37,889 nt of DNA, taken from the NCBI GenBank assembly GCA_016290615.1, contig JAEEUS010000017.1, forward strand, positions 1 to 37,889, written 5' to 3'. This DNA comes from Lachnospiraceae bacterium (GTDB lineage Bacteria > Bacillota > Clostridia > Lachnospirales > Lachnospiraceae). Positions 7,568 through 14,268 of the stretch are shown here, piece after piece. Within the stretch, counting starts at the first letter, position 1, and every line of letters starts with the position of its first letter. A model generated the notes under the pieces. It made no database searches and was not told the origin of the DNA. It saw only the letters and a list, made by a program, of their open reading frames with translations. The position numbers were made by a program, and so were the translations under genes.

Positions 7568-7672
7568 ATGAAAAATATGATGTGTACATGTATGAATATT
7601 CGAATGCTTAACCCCCGGGTGTGTAACACGGCTTGCTGTCCGGCTCATTTGTCGGATGAACGGATCAGATGA
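7568..7672 (+). CDS. Cys/Met-rich leader peptide A (attenuator peptide of metY)
   Basis: A 34-codon ORF with an excellent ribosome-binding site (GAAGGAGG, 8 bases upstream). It has five Cys codons (positions 6, 8, 19, 23, 24) and five Met codons, and begins MKNMMCTCMNIRM. It sits between a promoter and an intrinsic terminator (7701-7729), the classic position of an attenuator peptide. The Cys codons 6 and 8 end 20 bases before a CCCCGGG segment (7613-7619) that can pair with the terminator's 5' arm CCCGGGG (7704-7710). Two related leaders lie at 10045 and 14074, sharing the nucleotide stretch CGAATG-TTAA--CCCGG with this one in whole or part. The product itself probably has no function beyond being translated. 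Confidence 0.8.
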   Translation: MKNMMCTCMNIRMLNPRVCNTACCPAHLSDERIR

Positions 7673-7700
7673 TCTGTCATTTCAGATAGTTGATCAGCCG

Positions 7701-7729
7701 ATGCCCGGGGAACTACCCGGGCATTTTTT
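7701..7729 (+). terminator. Attenuator terminator A
   Basis: Nine-pair stem ATGCCCGGG/CCCGGGCAT with a GAACTA loop and a six-T tail. It lies between the leader peptide and metY (start 7795), so it must be bypassed for metY expression. Confidence 0.85.
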
Positions 7730-7794
7730 ACTGCCCATAACTAAAGAATAAAGATAAACGAAAATGAGATTTGATCAAAAAGGAGAATATAAAA

Positions 7795-9078
7795 ATGAGC
7801 GATTACAGATTTGAAACTTTACAGATACACGTAGGACAGGAAGATGCAGATCCTTCAACAGATTCAAGAGCGGTTCCGATATACCAGACAACATCATACG
7901 TATTCCATGACAGCAAGGATGCCGCAGACCGCTTCAGTCTTTCAGCAGGCGGAAACGTATACGGAAGAATAACAAACACAACACAGGACGTGCTTGAAAA
8001 GAGACTGGCTTCTCTTGAAGGCGGAAGCGCAGCACTCGCAGTTGCAACAGGTGCCGCAGCGATAAGCTATACGATCGAGGCACTCGCACCAAACGGCGGA
8101 CACGTTGTTGCACAGAAGACAATCTACGGCGGAAGCTTCAATCTGCTTTCTCACACACTTCCTCAATACGGAATTGAGACAACATTTGTTGATGCACATA
8201 ATTTGAGCGAAGTTGAAAATGCCATAAAGGACAACACAAGGGTCGTATATCTTGAGACACTCGGTAATCCCGGAAGCGACATCCCCGATATCGATGCCAT
8301 CGCTGAGATAGCTCATAAGAGAGGCATACCTGTAGTTGTTGACAACACGTTTGGAACACCCTATCTTATCAAGCCATTTGAACACGGTGCAGACATAGTG
8401 GTTCATTCAGCAACAAAGTTTATCGGCGGACACGGAACGACTCTCGGAGGAATAATAATAGAGTCAGGCAAGTTTGATTTTAAGGCAGGAAACAGATTCC
8501 CTCATATCACAGAGCCCAACCCCAGCTACCACGGACTGTCATTTTATGATGCACTCGGTCCTGCAGCATTCGTAACATATATCCGCACGATCCTGCTTCG
8601 TGATACGGGTGCGAGCATCTCACCGTTTAATGCATTCCTTCTTTTACAGGGAGTAGAGACACTCTCACTCAGACTAGAGCGTCATGCATACAACACAAAG
8701 AAGGTCGTTGAATATCTTTCAAACCATCCTCTTGTTGAGAAGGTAAATCACCCGGCTGTTGCAGATCATCCCGATCACGAGCTTTACAAGAGATTCTTCC
8801 CAAACGGCGGAGCATCTATATTCACATTTGATATAAAGGGTGGCCAGGAAGAGGCATGGAAGTTCATCGACAACCTAAAGATCTTCTCTCTTCTTGCAAA
8901 CGTAGCCGATGTAAAGAGCCTTGTCATCCATCCCGCATCAACCACTCATTCACAGTTATCGGGCAAGGATCTTTTGGATACAGGCATCAAGCCGAACACC
9001 ATAAGACTCTCTATCGGTACAGAACACATCGATGACATCATCGCGGACCTTGAAAACGGTTTCGCTGCAATAAGTTAA
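7795..9078 (+). CDS. metY: O-acetylhomoserine sulfhydrylase (homocysteine synthase)
   Basis: PLP enzyme that condenses O-acetylhomoserine with sulfide to make homocysteine, assimilating sulfide directly on the methionine route. The product is 427 aa, the length typical of MetY and longer than MetB-type paralogues. Start 7795 has AAGGAG upstream; an upstream TTG frame start (7771) has none. PLP lysine K208 is in [11 protein letters not shown]. Other family signatures are [35 protein letters not shown] and the [18 protein letters not shown] region. It is expressed behind leader peptide A and terminator A. The companion mccB paralogue (14269) is shorter and lacks the MetY-specific insertions. 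Confidence 0.93.
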   Translation: MSDYRFETLQIHVGQEDADPSTDSRAVPIYQTTSYVFHDSKDAADRFSLSAGGNVYGRITNTTQDVLEKRLASLEGGSAALAVATGAAAISYTIEALAPNGGHVVAQKTIYGGSFNLLSHTLPQYGIETTFVDAHNLSEVENAIKDNTRVVYLETLGNPGSDIPDIDAIAEIAHKRGIPVVVDNTFGTPYLIKPFEHGADIVVHSATKFIGGHGTTLGGIIIESGKFDFKAGNRFPHITEPNPSYHGLSFYDALGPAAFVTYIRTILLRDTGASISPFNAFLLLQGVETLSLRLERHAYNTKKVVEYLSNHPLVEKVNHPAVADHPDHELYKRFFPNGGASIFTFDIKGGQEEAWKFIDNLKIFSLLANVADVKSLVIHPASTTHSQLSGKDLLDTGIKPNTIRLSIGTEHIDDIIADLENGFAAIS

Positions 9079-9082
9079 CTAG

Positions 9083-9103
9083 TGGCAGGGCAATGCCCTG
9101 CCA
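9083..9103. terminator. GC-rich hairpin after metY without T-run
   Basis: TGGCAGGG-CAATG-CCCTGCCA between metY and the hydrolase gene. No T-run follows on either strand, so it is more likely a processing or stability element, or a leaky terminator, than a full terminator. Confidence 0.4.
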
Positions 9104-9125
9104 TATCTGATAAAAGAGGTAAGTT

Positions 9126-9965
9126 ATGAAAGCTGAAAACGCATTTGTTGAATTTGAAACTGAGGAAGCTGATTCGTTTCCGGAGATATTTGAACTGAAT
9201 ATAGTAAGCGGCGGATGCCATATCTACGGCTACCTGCTTGCACCCGACAAGAGAATAGAAGGTCCCTACCCCACAGTCATAATGTCTCACGGATTTCCGG
9301 GCTATACAACAAACAACGATCTGGAACTGGCTCTCATGAGAACGGGCTGCGTTGTGATACATCTTAACCACAGGGGCGCCTGGGGAAGTGACGGAGAGTA
9401 TCTGTTCACAAATCTAAAGGATGATCTTATCGCGATAGCAAAGTGGGCTCATAATCCCGCGATAGCCGATCAATACGGTATTGATACAGACAACATTTTT
9501 CTTGTCGGACATTCGATGGGAGGTCAGACCGTACTCAATGCGGCAAAGGATCTTAAATTCATCAAAGGCGTTGCAGCACTTGCTCCTTATGACATAGGAG
9601 CGGCATTCCGCTACAGGATGGAAAAGGATCTCTTTCTTATGATAGAGACAGAAGGACAGTGCCTTAAGATGAATTCTGCAAGCGAGGTCTATGAAAATGC
9701 TCTTATCAACCAGCAGACGTTAAGCATTTTAAACAGATACGAAGAGCTTTCAAAACACAACGTTTTACTGGTAGAGGCAAGCCTTGATGCGGTAGCACCG
9801 CCCGACAAGATGATAAAGCCTCTTGCCGACAAGCTTAAAAGCCTTGATACAAACCTGACATACAGATCGATCAAGAGCTCTCACAGCTTTATAGGTCAGA
9901 GAATGACTCTGACAAGGATCGTCGGAGAATGGATAGAAAGTGTAATAAGCGATACTTATCACTAA
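9126..9965 (+). CDS. Alpha/beta hydrolase of unknown substrate
   Basis: A 279-aa cytoplasmic serine hydrolase fold. Visible are an oxyanion-side HGFPGYTT motif, NHRGAWGS, the nucleophile elbow VGHSMGGQ, a likely acid in EASLDAVAPPDK and a likely histidine in KSSHSFIGQR. It follows metY by 47 bp with a moderate ribosome-binding site and is probably co-transcribed. Its 3' end overlaps the CYS-box of the metQ unit. The family includes esterases, acyltransferase-like enzymes and peptidases. A homoserine acetyltransferase role would suit the neighbour, but the sequence is not of the MetX type, so the substrate is left open. Confidence 0.85.
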   Translation: MKAENAFVEFETEEADSFPEIFELNIVSGGCHIYGYLLAPDKRIEGPYPTVIMSHGFPGYTTNNDLELALMRTGCVVIHLNHRGAWGSDGEYLFTNLKDDLIAIAKWAHNPAIADQYGIDTDNIFLVGHSMGGQTVLNAAKDLKFIKGVAALAPYDIGAAFRYRMEKDLFLMIETEGQCLKMNSASEVYENALINQQTLSILNRYEELSKHNVLLVEASLDAVAPPDKMIKPLADKLKSLDTNLTYRSIKSSHSFIGQRMTLTRIVGEWIESVISDTYH

Positions 9966-9970
9966 CGATA
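9945..9970 (+). promoter_or_regulatory. CmbR-like CYS-box B (metQ unit)
   Basis: [TA]ATA, nine bases, TATCA, four bases, CGATA, with the dyad ATAAG-N5-CTTAT. It is located in the last codons of the hydrolase gene and ends 12 bases before the -35 box, exactly as in boxes A and C. Confidence 0.7.
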
Positions 9971-9982
9971 AAACCAAACGAA

Positions 9983-10011
9983 TTTTCAAATCGTGTCACA
10001 CATGATATGCT
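9983..10011 (+). promoter_or_regulatory. Promoter of the metQ leader
   Basis: TTTTCA (9983-9988), 17-bp spacer, TATGCT (10006-10011). A palindrome TGATATG-CT-CATATCA (10003-10018) overlaps the -10 box and is absent from the other two promoters. Confidence 0.65.
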
Positions 10012-10044
10012 CATATCAGATAAAAAAACAAGGAGGAAAACATT

Positions 10045-10155
10045 ATGAAGTCAATAAAGATGTGTATGTACTGTATACGAATGTTTAACTCCCGGGAAGT
10101 ATCAAATCCCAGGGCGCATGCCTATGCCATGCCTCCTGAATACGGACGATGTTGA
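10045..10155 (+). CDS. Cys/Met-rich leader peptide B (attenuator peptide of metQ)
   Basis: A 36-codon ORF with AGGAGG upstream. Cys codons are at positions 7, 10 and 36 and Met codons at 1, 6, 8, 13 and 29; the core reads KMCMYCIRMFNSRE. Its DNA matches leader A over CGAATG-TTAAC--CCGGG. Codon 10 (Cys) ends 15 bases before CTCCCGGG (10089-10096), which is complementary over eight bases to the terminator 5' arm CCCGGGAG (10178-10185). The last codon before the stop is also Cys (CGA TGT TGA), a feature shared with leader C. Confidence 0.8.
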   Translation: MKSIKMCMYCIRMFNSREVSNPRAHAYAMPPEYGRC

Positions 10156-10177
10156 CGTAAAGAATTTGACTATTACC

Positions 10178-10210
10178 CCCGGGAGATCTGAAAGTCACCC
10201 GGGTATTTTT
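10178..10210 (+). terminator. Attenuator terminator B
   Basis: CCCGGG-A-GA pairs with TC-A-CCCGGG (one internal mismatch, eight-base loop), followed by TATTTTT. It precedes metQ (start 10257). Confidence 0.75.
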
Positions 10211-10256
10211 ATACCCAAAATACAATAATACACAGTTAAAAAGGAGAAAAACTATT

Positions 10257-11129
10257 ATGAAAAAGATAACAAAGATAATCACAGCAGCACTTGCACTCAC
10301 ACTTACATTTTCACTTACAGCTTGCGGAGGTGCAGCTAAGAAAGAGATAAAGACAGACGCAGTTACTACAGATCAGACTAAGACAGAAGCACCTGCGCAG
10401 AACACGGTTATAAAGGTTGGAGCAAACATCACACCTCACTCAGAGATACTCGAGCAGGCAAAGCCTCTTCTTGAAGCAAAGGGAATCACACTTGAGATCG
10501 TAAAGCTTGAGGATTCGATCACACCCAACACCGGTGTTATAGAAGGAAGCCTTGATGCAAACTACTTCCAGCACGTACCTTACCTTGAGCAGTTCAACAA
10601 GGAAAACGGTTCTGATCTTGTTTCAATAGGCGCCATCCACTATGAGCCCTTCGGAGTATATGCAGGCAAGACAACAGATCTTTCAGCACTGCCTGATAAA
10701 GCACTCGTAGCAGTACCCAACAACGTAACAAACGAAGCAAGAGCACTTCTGCTCCTTGCACAGGAAGGCATAATCAAGCTTAAGGACGATGCAGGCATCA
10801 ACGCAACCGTTGAGGATATCGTAGAGAATCCCAAGAACATCGAGTTTAAGGAACTTGCTCCCGAACAGCTCGTTGCAGCTCTTCCCGATGTGGATGTAGC
10901 AGTAATAAACGGCAACTATGCAATAGAGGGCGGACTTCATGTAAGCCAGGCACTCGCAGTAGAGGCTAATGACGGTCTGGCTGCAAAGACTTACGGAAAC
11001 ATCATCGCTACGAGCAAGGACAAGGAAAACGATGAGGCATTAAAGGTTCTCGTTGAGGTTCTTCAGAGTGAAGATATCAGCAAATATATCAATGATACAT
11101 ATGACGGAGCAGTAGTACCGCTCAACTGA
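10257..11129 (+). CDS. metQ: MetQ-type substrate-binding lipoprotein (NLPA family)
   Basis: Methionine (or cystine-related) binding lipoprotein of an ABC importer, 290 aa. The signal peptide ends in a lipobox LTAC with lipid-modified C23, followed by a linker rich in Thr and Lys. The mature part begins VIKVGANITPHSEILEQAKPLL and continues YFQHVPYLEQFN, the NLPA/MetQ pattern. AAGGAG precedes the start. The matching ATPase and permease (metN, metI) lie 6 kb downstream in another unit with its own copy of the same attenuator. The transporter is therefore split but apparently co-regulated. Cysteine-rich leader codons raise the possibility that the ligand includes cystine or another sulfur compound. 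Confidence 0.92.
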   Translation: MKKITKIITAALALTLTFSLTACGGAAKKEIKTDAVTTDQTKTEAPAQNTVIKVGANITPHSEILEQAKPLLEAKGITLEIVKLEDSITPNTGVIEGSLDANYFQHVPYLEQFNKENGSDLVSIGAIHYEPFGVYAGKTTDLSALPDKALVAVPNNVTNEARALLLLAQEGIIKLKDDAGINATVEDIVENPKNIEFKELAPEQLVAALPDVDVAVINGNYAIEGGLHVSQALAVEANDGLAAKTYGNIIATSKDKENDEALKVLVEVLQSEDISKYINDTYDGAVVPLN

Positions 11130-11139
11130 GGATAAAAAG

Positions 11140-12303
11140 ATGATTGGATTTGAATATTACAATCCGGCAAAGATAGTGTTCGGAGAGGACAGTGAAAAGA
11201 AACTTAAAGGCTTACTCGAAAATTTAAATGTAAGATCCCTGCTTTTGGTATACAGCGGAGACTTTATAAAGAGCCTTGGCATATATCAGGTGATAAAGGA
11301 TGCAGTGGATGAACTGGGAATAAGCTTTTTTGAAAACGGGAACGTTGTTCCAAATCCTACTATAGAGCTTGTAAGAGAGCTTGTGGATCTGGGTAAGAAT
11401 AACAATGTTGATTTTGTACTTGCTGTGGGCGGCGGCAGCTCGATCGACACAGCAAAGGCAATTGCGCTGGGTATACCTTATTCGGGTGATGTATGGGACT
11501 TCTTTGAAAAAGGAGTCTCACCCGAAAGGGTCCTACCTGTCGGTGTTATCGCAACGACTGCATCGAGCGGATCGGAAACGAGCAACTGTGCGATACTCTC
11601 AAGCAAAGAATGGAAGCTTGGATTTGAGGATGACAGGATAATACCCAAGTTTGCGATCATGAATCCAAAGTTTACGGTCAATCTTCCCCCGTATCAGACA
11701 TACGCAGGTATAGCCGATGTACTGTCACATCTTTTAGAGAGATACTTTTCGGATGAGAAATATTCGGATACAACAGACTATCTTATCGAAGGAGCCATCA
11801 GAGCACTTCTTGTAAATGCAGACAGACTGATAATCGATCCCAAGGATGTGAATGCAAGAGGAGAGATACAGTGGTTGGCAAGCGTCGCACACAATAATTT
11901 CCTCGATGCCGGCAGACGCGCCGACTGGGGAAGCCACAGGATAGAGCATGAACTTTCCGCTCAGTACAACATTACACACGGGGAGGGAATGGCAGTTGTA
12001 ACGATCGCATGGATCAGGTATGTGGCAAATGTAAAGCCCTGGAGACTCGCACTTTTGGCAAGCAGGGTATTTAATGCAGACTCATATGACTATTCCGAAC
12101 AGGAAAGAGCACTCATACTCGCAGACAAATTAACGCTCTTCTTTAAAAAGCTCGGATTAAAGACAACACTTTTAGAGCTGGGAATAGATGAAAGCGACTT
12201 TGATGTAATGGCAAAGAGAGCAACAAGAAACGGCCCGGTTGGTCATTACGAACCTCTTGATGAAGAAGCATTCAAACAGGTACTTAAACTGGCACTTAAA
12301 TAG
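11140..12303 (+). CDS. Iron-containing (group III) alcohol dehydrogenase
   Basis: A 387-aa NAD(P)-dependent dehydrogenase related to butanol dehydrogenase. The nucleotide-binding motif VGGGSSIDTAKAIA is present, with likely metal ligands in the DVLSHLLERYF and NFLDAGRR..HRIEHELSAQYNITHGEGMA region. The N-terminus FEYYNPAKIVFGED is characteristic. It starts 10 bases after metQ and so is in the same transcript behind leader B. An alcohol/aldehyde enzyme in a methionine-uptake operon is unexpected. It might act on an aldehyde from sulfur amino-acid breakdown (for example methional), but nothing in the sequence decides this. Confidence 0.88.
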   Translation: MIGFEYYNPAKIVFGEDSEKKLKGLLENLNVRSLLLVYSGDFIKSLGIYQVIKDAVDELGISFFENGNVVPNPTIELVRELVDLGKNNNVDFVLAVGGGSSIDTAKAIALGIPYSGDVWDFFEKGVSPERVLPVGVIATTASSGSETSNCAILSSKEWKLGFEDDRIIPKFAIMNPKFTVNLPPYQTYAGIADVLSHLLERYFSDEKYSDTTDYLIEGAIRALLVNADRLIIDPKDVNARGEIQWLASVAHNNFLDAGRRADWGSHRIEHELSAQYNITHGEGMAVVTIAWIRYVANVKPWRLALLASRVFNADSYDYSEQERALILADKLTLFFKKLGLKTTLLELGIDESDFDVMAKRATRNGPVGHYEPLDEEAFKQVLKLALK

Positions 12304-12327
12304 TCTATAAATGAAAGGAACAAAGAA

Positions 12328-12882
12328 ATGGCAAGGGTAAATCTTAAACAACCAAATGAACTTACAGGTGAAGCAAGAAAGGCATATGAAGAGCTTGAGG
12401 CAGCAGGCAAGGTAACAAACATGAAGCTTGTTATGCTTCAGGACTACGGAACATACAAGGCATTCATGGGCTGGTATGACTCATGGGGCAGTCTGGTAAA
12501 GGTAGTGGGAGATCGTGCCGCAACGATCTATGCACACTCTGTTTCCACAACAAACGGATGCCAGCTGTGCTCACTTTTCTTTATAAGCGATCTTAAGGAG
12601 CTTGGTCTTGACCCCAACAACTTCGAGACATCTGAAAACGAGAAACTCCTTCAGCAGCTCGGCCAGCAGATCGTAAAGGATCCCACAAAGGTTTCAGACG
12701 AACTCCTAAACGGACTGAGAAAGTTCTATACTGATGAAGAGATCATTGTAATCGTAGGATTCGGTGCACAGATGCAGGCAACAAACAACTTCAACTCAGT
12801 TCTGGGAGTAGATGTTGACAAGAGACTGCTTCCTTTGAAGGATCAGTTCAAACCCGCAACATGGAGAGATGTCCTCGCTTAA
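12328..12882 (+). CDS. Carboxymuconolactone decarboxylase/AhpD-like protein
   Basis: A 184-aa protein with the AhpD-type redox motif, seen as TTNGCQLCSLFFISDL (C-x-x-C). Members of this fold are thiol peroxidase partners or small decarboxylases. AAAGGAAC precedes the start. It is the third gene of the metQ unit, ending 10 bases before the tRNA-like sequence and its terminator. The CxxC pair suggests a thiol-redox role, plausible in a cysteine-responsive operon (inference). Confidence 0.8.
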   Translation: MARVNLKQPNELTGEARKAYEELEAAGKVTNMKLVMLQDYGTYKAFMGWYDSWGSLVKVVGDRAATIYAHSVSTTNGCQLCSLFFISDLKELGLDPNNFETSENEKLLQQLGQQIVKDPTKVSDELLNGLRKFYTDEEIIVIVGFGAQMQATNNFNSVLGVDVDKRLLPLKDQFKPATWRDVLA

Positions 12883-12892
12883 GAAAATAAAT

Positions 12893-12962
12893 GATGCTGT
12901 AGCCGCAGGAATGGCATAGGTTTCATAGACCGAAGTTGCCGGTTCGAGTCCGGTCAGCATTA
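12893..12962 (+). tRNA. tRNA-like sequence, anticodon CAT (Met-type), atypical
   Basis: A 70-base cloverleaf can be drawn: acceptor GATGCTG/CAGCATT (first pair G-U); D stem GCCG/TGGC with a six-base loop containing GG; anticodon stem TAGGT/ACCGA with one A-G mismatch and loop TTCATAG (anticodon CAT); T arm GCCGG-TTCGAGT-CCGGT. No CCA is encoded. The short D loop, missing A14 and stem mismatch are unusual. It could be a true tRNA-Met, a decayed copy, or a tRNA mimic in the 3' end of the metQ transcript. Confidence 0.5.
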
Positions 12963-12964
12963 GT

Positions 12965-13005
12965 AAAGAGCTGTAACCCATATCAGGGTTTCAGCTCTTT
13001 TATAT
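12965..13005 (+). terminator. Terminator after the metQ unit/tRNA-like sequence
   Basis: AAAGAGCTG pairs with CAGCTCTTT (12965-12973 with 12992-13000); an inner ACCC/GGGT stem caps it. TTTTATATTT follows. It may also serve the convergent minus-strand genes. Confidence 0.85.
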
Positions 13006-13090
13006 TTATAATGCATAAGTAAAAATTCATACATCACCGGTTCGCAGTTCAAGGACAACTTCAGATGCTCTATACCAGTAATGCGAACCA

Positions 13091-13336
13091 TCATTGAGGA
13101 TTTTCACTTGGTGCAAATAATTCTCTGAATTCATTTCTGCCGGGAACCCATGCTTTTTCGTAAATATGTGTAAAATGATTTTTTACGGTTTGTTCTGAAA
13201 TCCCAAACATATATGCAATTCTTCTGTTTGAAAAACCGCACACCTTCAAAAAGCCCAGTTCCAGCTCGCGTTTTGTAAGGCCGAATTTCTGAGCAATTTT
13301 GAGATATTGGTCTTTTGTGATTTCAGATTGTGTCAT
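13091..13336 (-). CDS. Small LuxR-type HTH protein
   Basis: An 81-aa protein that is almost entirely a LuxR/GerE DNA-binding domain (residues 18-75: FGLTKRELELGFLKVCGFSNRR, then FGISEQTVKNHFTHIYEKAWV). No receiver or sensor domain is present. Its start overlaps the stop of the upstream membrane gene by four bases, so the two are translationally coupled. It probably controls its own unit or a neighbour, possibly in response to the membrane protein. The target is unknown. Confidence 0.8.
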   Translation of the reverse strand: MTQSEITKDQYLKIAQKFGLTKRELELGFLKVCGFSNRRIAYMFGISEQTVKNHFTHIYEKAWVPGRNEFRELFAPSENPQ

Positions 13337-13803
13337 TCACCCATGTCCATTTCTTCATTCATCTTGCGCTCTGCATTCAGTCTGAGCGGCAGAAGCAAAA
13401 ACTCAATAATAACAGCATAGAATCCTGAAAGAAAGCACACTGCCAGGTTAGGCCCCATCATAGAAGAATCAAGTCTGCCCATTATCAGCACACCGGATAT
13501 AATGATCGCAAAGAGAGCTCCACATACGGTGAGTTTCTGTGCTGCATCCACGGCTTCAATTATGTTTTTTAGCTGTAACAGACTAAACGGCTTAATCCCG
13601 ACTGAAAATGCATTTATGAAATCTTTCCATGCTCCCATGATGGCTATTCCCGGAAATAAAATAAATGCTATTAACAATAATGAAGGCAGATCAAGAAACC
13701 AGGTGATGGCAGATAATCCCCAGTTTCCTAAAAAGATATTAATCAAAAATATCCCTAAGAACAATAAAAGCTCACCAAGTAATACTAATCTGATATTTTT
13801 CAT
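13333..13803 (-). CDS. Four-TM membrane protein resembling MotA/ExbB-type channels
   Basis: A 156-aa integral membrane protein. Hydrophobic segments lie at about residues 5-26, 32-58, 91-109 and 120-141. The segment FLDLPSLLLIAFILFPG recalls the first part of MotA. The C-terminal MGPNLAVCFLSGFYAVIIEFLLLPL recalls its third and fourth helices, including conserved prolines (P118, P139). It is much shorter than a flagellar MotA and no MotB-like gene is near. Coupling to a LuxR-type HTH gene suggests a membrane sensor and regulator pair (inference). It lies on the strand opposite the sulfur units, back to back with the mccB promoter. Confidence 0.7.
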   Translation of the reverse strand: MKNIRLVLLGELLLFLGIFLINIFLGNWGLSAITWFLDLPSLLLIAFILFPGIAIMGAWKDFINAFSVGIKPFSLLQLKNIIEAVDAAQKLTVCGALFAIIISGVLIMGRLDSSMMGPNLAVCFLSGFYAVIIEFLLLPLRLNAERKMNEEMDMGE

Positions 13804-13976
13804 GGCATTTCCTTTCTACTGTAAATTGTTATATCTACTTTGACTTTATCACGGATGTATATGATATTATATAGTACCTTTTTAGGAAAAAGAATATCAT
13901 TGCAACACTCAGTCGAACCCGCAGTTTTTGAAAAGGGACTGTTTTATTGATAGAGAACAAATGAAAAATATCGCTG

Positions 13977-14004
13977 CGATAAGAGAGGATTATCACCAGC
14001 GATC
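13977..14004 (+). promoter_or_regulatory. CmbR-like CYS-box C (mccB unit)
   Basis: CGATA, nine bases, TATCA, four bases, CGATC; inner dyad ATAA-N7-TTAT. It ends 12 bases before the -35 box as in boxes A and B. This is the best match of the three to the TGATA half-site. Confidence 0.7.
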
Positions 14005-14016
14005 AGATCGATATAA

Positions 14017-14045
14017 TTTATAAATCACTCATCCGGTGATAAGAT
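14017..14045 (+). promoter_or_regulatory. Promoter of the mccB leader
   Basis: TTTATA (14017-14022), 17-bp spacer, TAAGAT (14040-14045). TTATCAC of the CYS-box starts exactly 27 bases before the -35, as at 7498 and 9983. Confidence 0.6.
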
Positions 14046-14073
14046 ATTAACAGCAAAAGCAAGGAGTAATATC

Positions 14074-14196
14074 ATGAGAACATTTAACATGAACAACACA
14101 ACATGTATGTGCTGTCGAATCATCGTATCCCGGAGAGCCACGACGGATAGGACGCTTCGTAATGCTTGCATGCGCTCCTTTTCAGATCGATGTTGA
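14074..14196 (+). CDS. Cys/Met-rich leader peptide C (attenuator peptide of mccB)
   Basis: A 40-codon ORF with AAGGAG upstream. Cys codons are at 11, 13, 14, 32 and 40 and Met codons at 1, 6, 12 and 33; the core reads TTCMCCRIIVSRR. Codon 14 (Cys) ends 13 bases before ATCCCGG (14129-14135), which is complementary over seven bases to the terminator 5' arm CCGGGAT (14213-14219). The ORF ends CGA TGT TGA like leader B. The nucleotides around CGAAT and CCCGG align with the other two leaders, so the three are evidently related copies. Confidence 0.78.
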   Translation: MRTFNMNNTTCMCCRIIVSRRATTDRTLRNACMRSFSDRC

Positions 14197-14210
14197 TGAT
14201 TGAGTCACCG

Positions 14211-14245
14211 GCCCGGGATCATTAAGACCCCGGGCTTTATTTAAT
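14211..14245 (+). terminator. Attenuator terminator C
   Basis: GCCCGGG-A-TC pairs with GA-C-CCCGGGC (one mismatch, ATTAA loop) followed by a TTTATTT tail. It lies between leader C and mccB (start 14269). Confidence 0.75.
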
Positions 14246-14268
14246 TACATGAAAGGAAAAAAATAACA

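Noticed and set aside
13039-13089. Inverted repeat GGTTCGCA...TGCGAACC with a GGTATAGAGCATCTGA stretch on the minus strand, looking like a tRNA remnant
   Set aside because: Only 35 bases lie between the arms, no anticodon or T arm can be drawn, and no T-run follows; too little to call a tRNA or terminator.
7441-14245. T-box or SAM riboswitch before the sulfur operons
   Set aside because: No T-box sequence (GGGTGGNACCGCG-like) or S-box core was seen; the short ORFs plus terminators explain the leaders better.
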